DNA of 64,000 nt from Streptococcus constellatus subsp. constellatus (GTDB lineage Bacteria; Bacillota; Bacilli; Lactobacillales; Streptococcaceae): the NCBI RefSeq assembly GCF_023167545.1, contig NZ_AP014647.1, positions 682,001 through 746,000 on the forward strand. The letters are read 5' to 3'. Position 1 is the stretch's first letter. Each line of letters starts with the position of its first letter. Below, piece by piece: positions 49,270-57,761 of the stretch. Both the position numbers and the translations under genes were made by a program. Under the pieces are notes generated by a model that was given only the letters and a program-made list of their open reading frames with translations, ran no database searches and was not told the DNA's origin.

Positions 49270-49941
49270 ATGCAATTAGAGTGGGAAGAGTTTCTGGATC
49301 CTTATATTCAAGCGGTTGGTGAATTAAAGATCAAACTGCGTGGGATTCGTAAACAGTATCGAAAACAAAAAAAGCATTCTCCGATTGAGTTTGTGACAGG
49401 TCGTGTAAAACCGATAGAAAGTATCAAAGAAAAAATGGCTTTGCGTGGAATCAGAGAGGAAAATCTAGCGCAAGATATGCAAGATATAGCAGGTTTGCGG
49501 GTCATGGTTCAATTTGTGGATGATGTTGAAGAAGTTTTGGATATTTTGCGAAAGCGGCATGATATGCGGATTGTTCAAGAGCGAGACTATATTAAAAACC
49601 GTAAGGCTAGTGGATATCGAAGTTATCATGTCATTATTGAATACCCAGTTGATACCATTGATGGCAACAAAACAGTTTTGGCAGAGATTCAAATCCGCAC
49701 TTTGTCCATGAACTTTTGGGCAACAATTGAACATTCGCTGAATTATAAATATAAGGGTGAATTTCCAGATGAAATTAAGAAACGTCTGGAGATTACCGCA
49801 AAAATCGCCTATCAATTGGACGAAGAAATGGGGAAAATTCGTGATGATATTCAAGAAGCGCAAGCTTTATTTGACCCAATCAGTCGCAAATTGAATGACG
49901 GCGTAGGAAATAGTGACGATACAGATGAAGAATACAGGTAA
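49270..49941 (+). CDS. relQ: Small alarmone synthetase RelQ (GTP pyrophosphokinase)
   Basis: Synthesises (p)ppGpp without a hydrolase or regulatory domain. 223 residues. Motifs are [51 protein letters not shown] and [23 protein letters not shown] 49270 follows AAGGTGAGTGT. It overlaps the NAD kinase gene by 17 bases and leads relQ-nadK-rlu-pta, an order known from other streptococci, which links the stringent alarmone to NADP and acetyl phosphate supply. Confidence 0.95.
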   Translation: MQLEWEEFLDPYIQAVGELKIKLRGIRKQYRKQKKHSPIEFVTGRVKPIESIKEKMALRGIREENLAQDMQDIAGLRVMVQFVDDVEEVLDILRKRHDMRIVQERDYIKNRKASGYRSYHVIIEYPVDTIDGNKTVLAEIQIRTLSMNFWATIEHSLNYKYKGEFPDEIKKRLEITAKIAYQLDEEMGKIRDDIQEAQALFDPISRKLNDGVGNSDDTDEEYR

Positions 49942-50743
49942 AAGAATAGGAATTATCAGTAATCGCAGACGGCAAAGCCAAGAAATTTGTCGCCAATTAA
50001 AACAAAAATTAAAGCAAAATCATTTTATTTTGAATGATAATAATCCTGACATTGTCATTTCAATCGGTGGCGACGGGATGCTTTTATCAGCTTTTCATAA
50101 GTATGAAGAGCAGTTGGATAAAGTTCGTTTTGTCGGTGTCCATACGGGACATTTAGGTTTTTATACGGATTATCGAGATTTTGAATTGGACAAATTAATT
50201 AATAACTTAAAATTAGATACTGGTGCGAAAGTGTCCTATCCGATTTTAAATGTTAAAATTTTCCATGGAAATAATGAAATTTGTATAAAGCGTGCATTAA
50301 ACGAAGCGACAATCAAGCGTTCTGGACGAACAATGGTCGCCGATGTTATTATCAATCAAGTCCATTTTGAGCGCTTTCGTGGTGATGGTATTTCCGTATC
50401 AACTCCGACAGGAAGTACAGCTTACAATAAATCGTTAGGCGGAGCTGTTCTGCATCCAACCATTGAAGCTCTTCAGATTGCAGAAGTTGCAAGCTTAAAT
50501 AATCGTGTGTTTCGAACCCTGGGCTCCTCAATTATCGTTCCTAAGAAAGATAAAATTGAAATCGTGCCGACTTGGAATGACCGACATGCGATTTCGATTG
50601 ACAATCAGAATTTTATGATAAACAATATTTCTAAAATTGAATTTCAAATTGATCAACATAAGATTAACTTTCTTGCTACACCGAGTCATACGAGTTTCTG
50701 GAATCGTGTAAAAGATGCTTTTATTGGCGAGGTGGAGGAATGA
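49925..50743 (+). CDS. nadK: NAD kinase
   Basis: Phosphorylates NAD to NADP. 272 residues with the catalytic [10 protein letters not shown], the [21 protein letters not shown] block and [11 protein letters not shown] 49925 is preferred to GTG 49913, since family members start near KRIGIISNR. It begins inside the end of relQ and overlaps the pseudouridine synthase gene by 4 bases (ATGA), so the operon is tightly coupled. Confidence 0.94.
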   Translation: MKNTGKRIGIISNRRRQSQEICRQLKQKLKQNHFILNDNNPDIVISIGGDGMLLSAFHKYEEQLDKVRFVGVHTGHLGFYTDYRDFELDKLINNLKLDTGAKVSYPILNVKIFHGNNEICIKRALNEATIKRSGRTMVADVIINQVHFERFRGDGISVSTPTGSTAYNKSLGGAVLHPTIEALQIAEVASLNNRVFRTLGSSIIVPKKDKIEIVPTWNDRHAISIDNQNFMINNISKIEFQIDQHKINFLATPSHTSFWNRVKDAFIGEVEE

Positions 50744-51636
50744 GGTTTGAATTTACTGCAGATGAACATGTTAAAGTTAAGACCTTTTTAAAAAAGCACG
50801 AAATTTCCAAAAGTTTGCTCGCAAAAATTAAGTTTTCTGGTGGAGATATTCACGTAAATGGTAAGAAGCAAAATGCCATTTATTTGTTAGATATTGGCGA
50901 CAAAGTTGCCATTGATATTCCAGCTGAAGAAAGTTTTAGCAGTCTACGAGCAGTAGAAAGAGAATTAGAAATTGTTTATGAAGATGAACATTTTCTAATT
51001 TTGAATAAGCCATCTGGTATAGCAAGCATTCCTAGTGTGAATCATTCTAATACAATGGCAAATTTTGTAAAAGCTTATTACATTTCTAATCATTATGAAA
51101 ATCAACAGATTCATATTGTGACACGTTTGGATAAAGATACAAGTGGTCTGATGCTGTTTGCAAAACATGGTTATGCTCATGCAAGACTGGACAAGCAGTT
51201 GCAAAAGAAAATCATTGAGAAACATTATTATGCTTTGGTCAAGGGTTCTGAACCGTTAAAGCCAGAAGGAGACATTGTTGCTCCCATCGCGCGAGAAGAT
51301 AGCAGTATTATTACACGCTGTGTAGCGAAAAATGGGAAATATGCTCATACGAGCTATAAGGTTCTAGCGCAATATGGTGATGTTTATCTTGTCGATATTC
51401 ATCTTCACACAGGACGGACACACCAGATTAGGGTACATTTTTCTTATATTGGCTTTCCGTTATTAGGAGATGATTTGTATGGTGGCAGCTTGACAGATGG
51501 CATGACACGACAAGCTCTTCATTGCCATTCATTGCGTTTTTACAATCCATTTCATGAGGAAGTTGTGAATAAATCGAGTCCTCTTCCGGAAGATTTCCAA
51601 GCAGTGATTCAAAAATTAAGCAATAAAAAGGAGTAA
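50740..51636 (+). CDS. RluA/RluD family pseudouridine synthase
   Basis: A 298-residue RNA pseudouridine synthase. An S4-like N-terminal region ([19 protein letters not shown]) precedes the catalytic core with [15 protein letters not shown] (catalytic Asp) and [20 protein letters not shown]. Its exact RNA target, 23S rRNA or tRNA, cannot be told from sequence. It starts within the nadK stop and ends 3 bases before the pta ATG; AAAAAGGAG near its end forms the pta ribosome site. Confidence 0.92.
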   Translation: MRFEFTADEHVKVKTFLKKHEISKSLLAKIKFSGGDIHVNGKKQNAIYLLDIGDKVAIDIPAEESFSSLRAVERELEIVYEDEHFLILNKPSGIASIPSVNHSNTMANFVKAYYISNHYENQQIHIVTRLDKDTSGLMLFAKHGYAHARLDKQLQKKIIEKHYYALVKGSEPLKPEGDIVAPIAREDSSIITRCVAKNGKYAHTSYKVLAQYGDVYLVDIHLHTGRTHQIRVHFSYIGFPLLGDDLYGGSLTDGMTRQALHCHSLRFYNPFHEEVVNKSSPLPEDFQAVIQKLSNKKE

Positions 51637-51639
51637 AAC

Positions 51640-52617
51640 ATGAAAATTTTTGAAACGATTCGTGAAGCACTTCAAGACAAAGAAGTAAAAATTGTCCTAC
51701 CAGAAGGTGAAGAACCACGTATTCTTCAAGCGACAAAACGTTTGGTAAATGAAACAAGTATTACACCTGTTTTGTTAGGAAATCCTGAAAAAATTCGGAT
51801 TTATCTTGAGATTGAAAGTGTGACAGATGGTTATGAGGTTATTGATCCTCAAAATTGTTCTTGCTTTGAAGAAATGGTAGCAGCTTTCGTTGAACGCCGT
51901 AAAGGAAAAATCACAGAAGACGAAGCTCGGAAACTCTTGAAAGAGGATGTCAATTATTTTGGTGTCATGCTCGTTTATCTTGGAAAAGTACAAGGGATGG
52001 TTTCTGGTGCAGTTCATTCTACTGCAAGCACAGTTCGCCCAGCCCTTCAAATTATTAAAACCCTTCCTTGGGTTTCTCGTACATCTGGTGCTTTTCTCAT
52101 GGTTCGTGACGATGAACGTTATGTTTTCAGTGATTGCGCCATCAATATTGATCCAGACGCTAAAACATTAGCAGAAATTGCCATTAACTCAGCATTAACT
52201 GCACAAATCTTTGGTATTGATCCGAAAGTAGCGATGCTTAGTTATTCAACTAAAGGATCTGGATTTGGTGAAAAGGTTGATAAAGTTGTTGAAGCCACAA
52301 AACTAGCGCAGGAAATGCGACCTGACCTTGCCATTGATGGAGAATTACAATTTGACGCAGCTTTTGTACCTAAAACAGCAGAATTAAAGGCTCCTGGCAG
52401 CAATGTAGCTGGGCAAGCGACTGTTTTCGTCTTTCCTAGTATCGAAGCTGGAAATATCAGCTATAAAATGGCAGAGCGTCTCGGTGGTTTTTCAGCAGTT
52501 GGTCCTATTTTGCAAGGGTTGAATCATCCAGTAAATGATCTTTCACGAGGATGTAATGCTGACGATGTTTATAAATTAACATTGATTACTGCCAGCCAAG
52601 CAGTTGGTCATTATTAG
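51640..52617 (+). CDS. pta: Phosphate acetyltransferase
   Basis: Interconverts acetyl-CoA and acetyl phosphate in mixed-acid fermentation. 325 residues, the short form without the N-terminal regulatory domain. Motifs: VLPEGEEPRIL, GMVSGAVHSTASTVRPALQI, SYSTKGSG and DGELQFDAAFVP, ending LSRGCNADDVYKLTLITASQ. It ends the relQ operon, with a terminator after it. Acetyl phosphate is both an ATP source via acetate kinase and a phosphodonor. Confidence 0.96.
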   Translation: MKIFETIREALQDKEVKIVLPEGEEPRILQATKRLVNETSITPVLLGNPEKIRIYLEIESVTDGYEVIDPQNCSCFEEMVAAFVERRKGKITEDEARKLLKEDVNYFGVMLVYLGKVQGMVSGAVHSTASTVRPALQIIKTLPWVSRTSGAFLMVRDDERYVFSDCAINIDPDAKTLAEIAINSALTAQIFGIDPKVAMLSYSTKGSGFGEKVDKVVEATKLAQEMRPDLAIDGELQFDAAFVPKTAELKAPGSNVAGQATVFVFPSIEAGNISYKMAERLGGFSAVGPILQGLNHPVNDLSRGCNADDVYKLTLITASQAVGHY

Positions 52618-52628
52618 AAAGCCAAGAC

Positions 52629-52662
52629 AGAATCCAGAATTCAAGTTCTGGGTTCTCTTTTT
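52629..52662 (+). terminator. Terminator after pta
   Basis: AGAATCCAGAA (52629-52639) pairs with TTCTGGGTTCT (52646-52656, one G-U) across a 6-base loop, then CTTTTT. Confidence 0.9.
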
Positions 52663-52668
52663 ATTTTA

Positions 52669-52677
52669 TGTTATACT
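52669..52677 (+). promoter_or_regulatory. Extended -10 promoter for mutY
   Basis: TGTTATACT ends 6 bases before the mutY ATG, so transcription should start at or beside the start codon. Confidence 0.6.
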
Positions 52678-52683
52678 AAATTC

Positions 52684-53853
52684 ATGTTAGATTTGAAGAA
52701 ATACGGAATTGAAATGTGGGAGGATGAAAAAATTACATCCTTTCGCCAAAAGTTACTAACGTGGTATGATGAAAATAAACGTGATTTGCCTTGGCGGAGA
52801 AGTAATAATCCTTATCATATCTGGATTTCAGAAATTATGCTTCAGCAAACACGGGTAGACACGGTCATTCCTTACTATGAGCGCTTTTTGGATTGGTTTC
52901 CGACAGTCCAAGATTTGGCAATCGCACCAGAAGAACGCTTATTAAAAGCATGGGAGGGACTAGGATATTATTCGCGAGTGCGCAATATGCAAGAGGCGGC
53001 TCAGCAGATTGTGGCAGAGTTTGAGGGTGAGTTTCCTCACACTTACGAAGGAATTTTCAGCCTTAAAGGGATTGGTCCTTATACAGCAGGCGCTATCGCT
53101 AGTATTGCTTTTGGATTGCCAGAGCCAGCTGTTGATGGGAATGTGATGCGAGTTTTGAGTCGTTTGTTTGAGGTGAATTTAGACATCGGTATTCCAGCCA
53201 ATCGGAAAGTTTTTCAAACTATGATGGAAATGTTGATTGATTCCGAAAGGCCAGGAGATTTTAACCAAGCTCTGATGGATTTGGGTTCAGATATTGAAGC
53301 GCCGGTGAATCCTCGACCAGAAGATAGCCCTGTAAAGGAATTTAGTGCTGCTTTCTTACATGGAACCATGGAGAAGTACCCTATCAAAGCTCCTAAGAAA
53401 AAACCAGTTCCAGTTTATCTGTATGGTTTGATTATCCAAGATGCTCAGGGACAGTTTCTTTTGGAAAAAAATGAGACTAGCGGCCTTTTAGCCGGATTTT
53501 GGCATTTTCCTTTAATTGAAGTAGGTGAATTTCCTGATGATGAACAGTTATCGCTTTTTGAAATAGCTGAAAATCAAGTTTCATTTGACTTATCTCCCAA
53601 AGAAAGCTTTGAACAGGATTATGATGTAGTAGTGGATTGGCAGTCAGTACACTTCCCACAAATTCAGCATGTATTTAGTCATCGCAAGTGGCAGATCCGT
53701 TTACTTTATGGTCAGGTAGTAAATGCTACGGAAATGCCTAAACAGGAACAAGTTTTATGGTTGCATCCTGATGAATTTGACAACTATCCATTTGCTAAAC
53801 CTCAGCAGAAGATGTGGCAAGCCTTTCAAAAAGGAAAATTAAAAGGAAATTAA
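52684..53853 (+). CDS. mutY: A/G-specific adenine glycosylase MutY without Fe-S cluster cysteines
   Basis: Removes adenine mispaired with 8-oxoguanine. 389 residues. The HhH-GPD core has SEIMLQQTRVDTV (catalytic Glu), LKGIGPYTAGAIASIAFG and AVDGNVMRV (catalytic Asp). The C-terminal MutT-like domain has the FSHRKW motif. The region that normally holds four cysteines for a 4Fe-4S cluster reads GSDIEAPVNPRPEDSPVKEF and there is no cysteine in the whole protein. Start MLDLKKYG matches relatives; no ribosome site is visible and the -10 lies 6 bases upstream, so the mRNA may be leaderless. Confidence 0.95.
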   Translation: MLDLKKYGIEMWEDEKITSFRQKLLTWYDENKRDLPWRRSNNPYHIWISEIMLQQTRVDTVIPYYERFLDWFPTVQDLAIAPEERLLKAWEGLGYYSRVRNMQEAAQQIVAEFEGEFPHTYEGIFSLKGIGPYTAGAIASIAFGLPEPAVDGNVMRVLSRLFEVNLDIGIPANRKVFQTMMEMLIDSERPGDFNQALMDLGSDIEAPVNPRPEDSPVKEFSAAFLHGTMEKYPIKAPKKKPVPVYLYGLIIQDAQGQFLLEKNETSGLLAGFWHFPLIEVGEFPDDEQLSLFEIAENQVSFDLSPKESFEQDYDVVVDWQSVHFPQIQHVFSHRKWQIRLLYGQVVNATEMPKQEQVLWLHPDEFDNYPFAKPQQKMWQAFQKGKLKGN

Positions 53854-53937
53854 ATATTAAGAGACAGGGACGATATGATCTCTTCCTCGTTTGGTGATAG
53901 TAAAAAGTTACTGCTTAGTTAGTTTATAATATACTTT

Positions 53938-53970
53938 GAAGTTGGAAATTTTAATTCCAGCTTCATTTTT
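53938..53970 (+). terminator. Terminator between mutY and the convergent thioredoxin-like gene
   Basis: GAAGTTGGAA (53938-53947) pairs with TTCCAGCTTC (53955-53964, one G-U), then ATTTTT. Confidence 0.8.
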
Positions 53971-54316
53971 ATAAGTTAGCGAATGTCTTGATTTCGTCAG
54001 CTGTCATAGAAGAGTCACAACGGACAGTCACCTGACCATTCTCTGTGTGTAAAAATCCTGGTACAGTTGGGATTCCATATTCGGAACGAAAAGCTTGGAG
54101 TTCTTCCAGTTCACTAGGTTCCTCACTGTTGATAAAGAAAATGTGTGCTTGGGTTTCAGCGACAACACTAGCTAGCGTAGTGGCGAATTTACGACAGTAA
54201 GGACATGTTTTTCGACCAATGAAAAATGTAGCTGTTTCCTTGTTTGCAATAGCTTTTCGAGCACGATTAACAGTAGTCATTTCTAAAACTTTGATATCTT
54301 GTGCAAATTTTTTCAT
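53969..54316 (-). CDS. Thioredoxin-like protein, PedC/BrcD type
   Basis: A 115-residue thioredoxin-fold protein with the redox motif CPYC in FFIGRKTCPYCRKFATTL and the cis-Pro loop YGIPTVPGF. It resembles proteins annotated as bacteriocin maturation or transport accessory (PedC/BrcD) factors, but no bacteriocin or exporter gene lies nearby and there is no signal peptide, so that role is doubtful. A general cytoplasmic disulfide reductase role is equally likely. ATG 54316 follows GAAATGAGGTTATTTT. A 449-bp gap separates it from the phosphoglucomutase gene. Confidence 0.85.
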   Translation of the reverse strand: MKKFAQDIKVLEMTTVNRARKAIANKETATFFIGRKTCPYCRKFATTLASVVAETQAHIFFINSEEPSELEELQAFRSEYGIPTVPGFLHTENGQVTVRCDSSMTADEIKTFANL

Positions 54317-54473
54317 AAAATAACCTCATTTCTTTTGCTCATTCCAGTATGCCATAAATATAAAAATAATGCAGAGATTTGAAATGAAAAGTAAAATATT
54401 GAAAGATGAATGAGACAAAGCAACAGCCTACTAGACTGTTGGAAGTTGTAAATAGAGAAAAGATTATTTTTTT

Positions 54474-54581
54474 GGAATTATATACCTGTTTACACAATCA
54501 CAAAGTTTAGTTGTAAAATTTACAAAAATCTTATTTTAAAATACTCCATATTGTGATTGGTGTAAACTACTATATAGTTCC
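54474..54581. repeat. 108-bp element with about 30-bp inverted arms (MITE-like)
   Basis: The gap 54317-54765 has no gene. Inside it the left arm 54474-54503 and the right arm 54551-54581 are imperfect inverted copies: both contain GGAA(T/C)TATATA, then three differing bases, then GTTTACAC, then AATCACAA, with one extra C in the right arm. The 47-bp centre includes the palindrome TTGTAAAATTTACAA (54511-54525). It carries no coding sequence. It could be a miniature mobile element or a large regulatory hairpin. Confidence 0.75.
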
Positions 54582-54680
54582 CTTATTTTTTATTAGTCAT
54601 TCTTTTTAAGTTTGAAAAGCAAATGGCATTTGTGGCTTGCAAAGCAGATTCAAAGCACTGTTCTTTATTATAAAAGCAGT

Positions 54681-54710
54681 CGAGTCTGAGACATGATCGT
54701 CCCAGACTCG
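54681..54710 (-). terminator. Hairpin after pgm, probable terminator
   Basis: CGAGTCTG (54681-54688) pairs with CAGACTCG (54703-54710), with an inner GAC/GTC pairing. On the minus strand it is followed by ACTGCTTTTAT. A smaller hairpin CAACAG/CTGTTG lies at 54421-54441. Confidence 0.6.
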
Positions 54711-54765
54711 AAATTTGAAGATTATAGAAGTGAGATTCCGAAACCAAAGGCTTCAGTTTTTCTGC

Positions 54766-56484
54766 TTATTGTACAAAGTCGTTGATTTCTGCTTCAATTG
54801 TATCAATTTTTGCTTGAGCGTCTTGGCTGGAATTCCCAACAACGGCAATATAGAATTTGATTTTTGGTTCTGTTCCTGAAGGACGTACAGCAATCCATGA
54901 ACCATCAGTAAGCGTATATTTTAATACATCACTAGGGGGTGTTGTAAGGGCAGTGACTGTTCCATCAGTAGTAGTGGCAGTCTGAGCTTTGAAATCTTCT
55001 GTGACTGCAATAGCAGTAGCATTGAATTCTTTTGGTGCATTATCACGAAACTTGCTCATTATTGCCTTGATTTGTTCAGCGCCATCAACGCCAGACAAGG
55101 TGACTGAAATTGTCTTTTCAGCATAATAACCATATTCTTTGTAGATTTCTTCGATTCCGTCTGCAAGAGTCAAGCCGCGAGAACGATAATAGGCAGCCAA
55201 TTCTGCAACAACTAATACCGCTTGGATCGCATCTTTGTCACGTACAAATGGTTTAATCAAGTAGCCAAAGCTTTCTTCAAAGCCCATCATATAAGTGTGA
55301 TTGTGTTTTTCTTCAAATTCTTGGATCTTTTCAGCGATAAATTTGAAACCAGTTAAGACGTTGAACATGGTTGCGCCGTAGCTTTCAGCAATCTTGGCTA
55401 CAAGATCGGTAGATACAATAGATTTGCAAAGTGCTGCATTTGCAGGAAGTGTTCCAGCTGTCTTGTGTGCTTCAAGGATGTACTTAGCCATAATTGCACC
55501 AATTTGATTTCCTGAAAGATTGCGATAGCTACCATCTTTTTGGAGAACTTCAACACCTACACGGTCAGCATCTGGGTCTGTTGCGACAAGGACGTCCGCA
55601 CCAACTTTGCGTCCCAATTCTTCAGCGAGAGAGAAAGCCGCCTGGTTTTCTGGGTTTGGTGATTTGACAGTAGAAAAGTCTGGGTCTGGCACACATTGAG
55701 CTTCAACAACCTGAACAGAATCAAAACCAGCTTGGGCAAATGCTCGACGTGCTAACATTTCACCTGTACCATGAAGCGGAGTGTAGACGATTTTCATGTC
55801 TTTGCCGTATTCTTTAATCAATTGTTGGTTGATGTTGACGTCTTTAACTTCCTTGAGATATTCGGCATCAATAGTTTCACCAATAACTTCAATCAAACCA
55901 GAAGCTTTTTCGGCTTCAACATCAGCTACTTCAATAGTAAATGGATTTTCAATGGCACGAATATAAGCTGTTAGAGCATCAGCATCATGAGGCGGCATTT
56001 GACCACCATCTTCGCCATAAACTTTATAGCCATTAAATGGAGCAGGGTTGTGGCTGGCTGTAATCATAATCCCGGCAAAAGCTTTTAAGTGACGAACTGC
56101 AAATGATAATTCTGGTGTCGGACGGAGACTTTCAAATACGTAAGATTTAATGCCATGTTTTGCTAAAACCGCAGCAGATTCAAAGGCAAACTCTGGTGAG
56201 AAATGGCGAGAGTCATAAGCAATAGCGACACCGCGTTTTTTGAAATCCTCACCTTTTTCATCAATCAAACGTGCTAAACCTTCAGTTGCCTGACGAACGA
56301 CATAAATATTGATACGATTTGTACCTGCACCAATCAAGCCACGCATACCAGCGGTACCAAATTCAAGATTTGTATAAAAAGCATCTTCTTTTGTCTTTTC
56401 GTCCATCGAATCCAATTCTTTACGAAGGTAGTCTGGAAGTGCTGTAAAATTAAACCATTTTTTGAAATTATCTTGATAAGTCAT
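54766..56484 (-). CDS. pgm: Phosphoglucomutase/phosphomannomutase family sugar mutase
   Basis: Alpha-phosphohexomutase of 572 residues that interconverts glucose 6- and 1-phosphate, feeding UDP-glucose for capsule and polymers. The phosphoserine loop is GIMITASHNPAPFNGYKVYG, the metal loop is DPDADRVGVEV, the sugar loop is GFEESFGYL and the phosphate loop is RPSGTEPKIKFY. The start ATG 56484 is chosen for AAAAGGAGACTTCACA; an ATG at 56505 lies before the ribosome site. A promoter with a cre-like site lies about 130 bases upstream. Confidence 0.95.
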   Translation of the reverse strand: MTYQDNFKKWFNFTALPDYLRKELDSMDEKTKEDAFYTNLEFGTAGMRGLIGAGTNRINIYVVRQATEGLARLIDEKGEDFKKRGVAIAYDSRHFSPEFAFESAAVLAKHGIKSYVFESLRPTPELSFAVRHLKAFAGIMITASHNPAPFNGYKVYGEDGGQMPPHDADALTAYIRAIENPFTIEVADVEAEKASGLIEVIGETIDAEYLKEVKDVNINQQLIKEYGKDMKIVYTPLHGTGEMLARRAFAQAGFDSVQVVEAQCVPDPDFSTVKSPNPENQAAFSLAEELGRKVGADVLVATDPDADRVGVEVLQKDGSYRNLSGNQIGAIMAKYILEAHKTAGTLPANAALCKSIVSTDLVAKIAESYGATMFNVLTGFKFIAEKIQEFEEKHNHTYMMGFEESFGYLIKPFVRDKDAIQAVLVVAELAAYYRSRGLTLADGIEEIYKEYGYYAEKTISVTLSGVDGAEQIKAIMSKFRDNAPKEFNATAIAVTEDFKAQTATTTDGTVTALTTPPSDVLKYTLTDGSWIAVRPSGTEPKIKFYIAVVGNSSQDAQAKIDTIEAEINDFVQ

Positions 56485-56608
56485 TGTGAAGTCTCCTTTT
56501 ATCAAATTTGGAAAGTTTATGAAAACATCTGAAAAATAGCAGCTAATTTTCTTTCCTTAGCGGAATGATGAACATTTTATTTTTCTTAGAATTCTAAACT
56601 TTTTATTA

Positions 56609-56630
56609 TTTAACCGTTTTCATTATAGCA
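56609..56630 (-). promoter_or_regulatory. pgm promoter with overlapping cre-like site
   Basis: On the minus strand TGCTATAAT (56622-56630) is an extended -10, and ATGAAAACGGTTAAA (56609-56623) matches the CcpA cre consensus WTGNAANCGNWNNCW except at one position. A site here would overlap the transcription start. Confidence 0.55.
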
Positions 56631-56639
56631 TTTTTTCAT

Positions 56640-56662
56640 AAAAAAATCACGTTTTCACGTGA
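56640..56662 (-). terminator. Terminator after the ECF S component gene
   Basis: Minus-strand TCACG/CGTGA stem around a 6-base loop followed by a seven-T run, starting right at the stop codon. Confidence 0.8.
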
Positions 56663-57226
56663 CTATTTTCTAACTTTTTCAAGTGCTGGGATAATGGTAA
56701 CCGTCAAAACCGCAGAAATAATCATTTCAGCAATAGAATTGGTTGAAATGACAGAGGCAAGCAGCAACTGAATGTTTCCGTTATACACTTTGGAGAATAG
56801 TAGAAAAATCCCTCCTAAAACAAATATGGTATTTGTCAATGAACCAACTGTTCCTGCTAATATAAGTCCAGTTTTATTTTTAAGATATTTATAAACAAAA
56901 TAAGGTGTGACTCCGATTAAAATTCGCGGAACGAGAGCAATGATAAGCGAATAAATATTCCCATTAGGAACAAATGGACTAAATAGATGACTTGTTGGCA
57001 AGAGGACAATTGTATTTGTAACTAGACTAATAATTCCCATTAAAGCACCTAAAAGTGCACCAACTTTTGGTCCATAAAGGATACTAGCAATAATAACAGG
57101 AATATGAACAATCGTTGGTTTAATCGGGACGGGAAATAGGTTGAATATCACCGAACTCAATAGATGAATGACGAGCATAATAGCAAAAAAGATAGCAATT
57201 TGAGCAATATTAGATTGTTTTTTCAT
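56663..57226 (-). CDS. ECF transporter S component, probably pantothenate-related
   Basis: A 187-residue substrate-binding membrane protein of an energy-coupling-factor vitamin transporter. Five or six hydrophobic helices, first IAQIAIFFAIMLVIHLLSSVI, and the S-component turn PTIVHIPVIIASILYGPKVGALLGALMGI. The ATPases and EcfT are not in this window and must be shared. It overlaps coaC by 17 bases in the coaB-coaC unit, which suggests pantothenate or a related coenzyme A precursor as cargo; this is inference from context. Confidence 0.88.
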   Translation of the reverse strand: MKKQSNIAQIAIFFAIMLVIHLLSSVIFNLFPVPIKPTIVHIPVIIASILYGPKVGALLGALMGIISLVTNTIVLLPTSHLFSPFVPNGNIYSLIIALVPRILIGVTPYFVYKYLKNKTGLILAGTVGSLTNTIFVLGGIFLLFSKVYNGNIQLLLASVISTNSIAEMIISAVLTVTIIPALEKVRK

Positions 57227-57761
57227 AAATCATTTCCTTTACTTTTTTTATAATCGTTTCTACAGAAGCAAGTGCGCCGATTCCGTGGTCACCACAAGCT
57301 AGGACAGTTTCTTTAGGCTGAATAATTTGCCAGCCGTATTTTTCTAGTTTAGATAGATTTTCTTGTGTGATTGGATTTTCATACATTTTTGTATTCATAG
57401 CAGGAGATAGCACTTTTTTGACTGTTATAGGCAAAGCGAGAGCAGTGCTTGTTATCATATTGTCTGCAAAGCCACTGGCTAATTTAGCGATGGTATTGGC
57501 AGAAGCGGGTGCCACTAAGAAGAGATCTGTTTGCTTAGCGATTTCAATGTGATTGACCTTGTTTGGCGCAGGCTCTTTCATGACATCTGAGTGAACTAGA
57601 TTTTTTGACAAAACTTGCAAAGTCAAAGGTGTAATAAATTCAGTTGCAGCTTGTGTCATCAGTACCGTAACCGCAAAGTCTTCTTTAGTCAATTGACTAG
57701 TCAAGTCAGCAGCTTTATAGGCGGCAATACTTCCCGTGACAGCTAATGTGATATGTTTCAT
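57210..57761 (-). CDS. coaC: Phosphopantothenoylcysteine decarboxylase
   Basis: FMN enzyme that decarboxylates phosphopantothenoylcysteine in coenzyme A synthesis; 183 residues, a separate CoaC rather than the fused Dfp. Motifs: AVTGSIAAYKAADLTSQL, catalytic His in NHIEIAKQTDLFLVAPASAN and the lid PAMNTKMYENP. The proton-donor cysteine is in LACGDHGIGAL. Its start overlaps the coaB stop (ATGA on the minus strand), so the two subfunctions are coupled. Confidence 0.95.
   Translation of the reverse strand: MKHITLAVTGSIAAYKAADLTSQLTKEDFAVTVLMTQAATEFITPLTLQVLSKNLVHSDVMKEPAPNKVNHIEIAKQTDLFLVAPASANTIAKLASGFADNMITSTALALPITVKKVLSPAMNTKMYENPITQENLSKLEKYGWQIIQPKETVLACGDHGIGALASVETIIKKVKEMIYEKTI

Noticed and set aside
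53969..54316. Bacteriocin locus around the PedC-like protein
   Set aside because: No leader-peptide precursor, immunity gene or peptidase-type exporter is within several kilobases.
54474..54581. Assigning the inverted-arm element to the pneumococcal RUP or BOX families
   Set aside because: The size is near that of RUP, but I could not match the arm sequence to any remembered RUP or BOX consensus.
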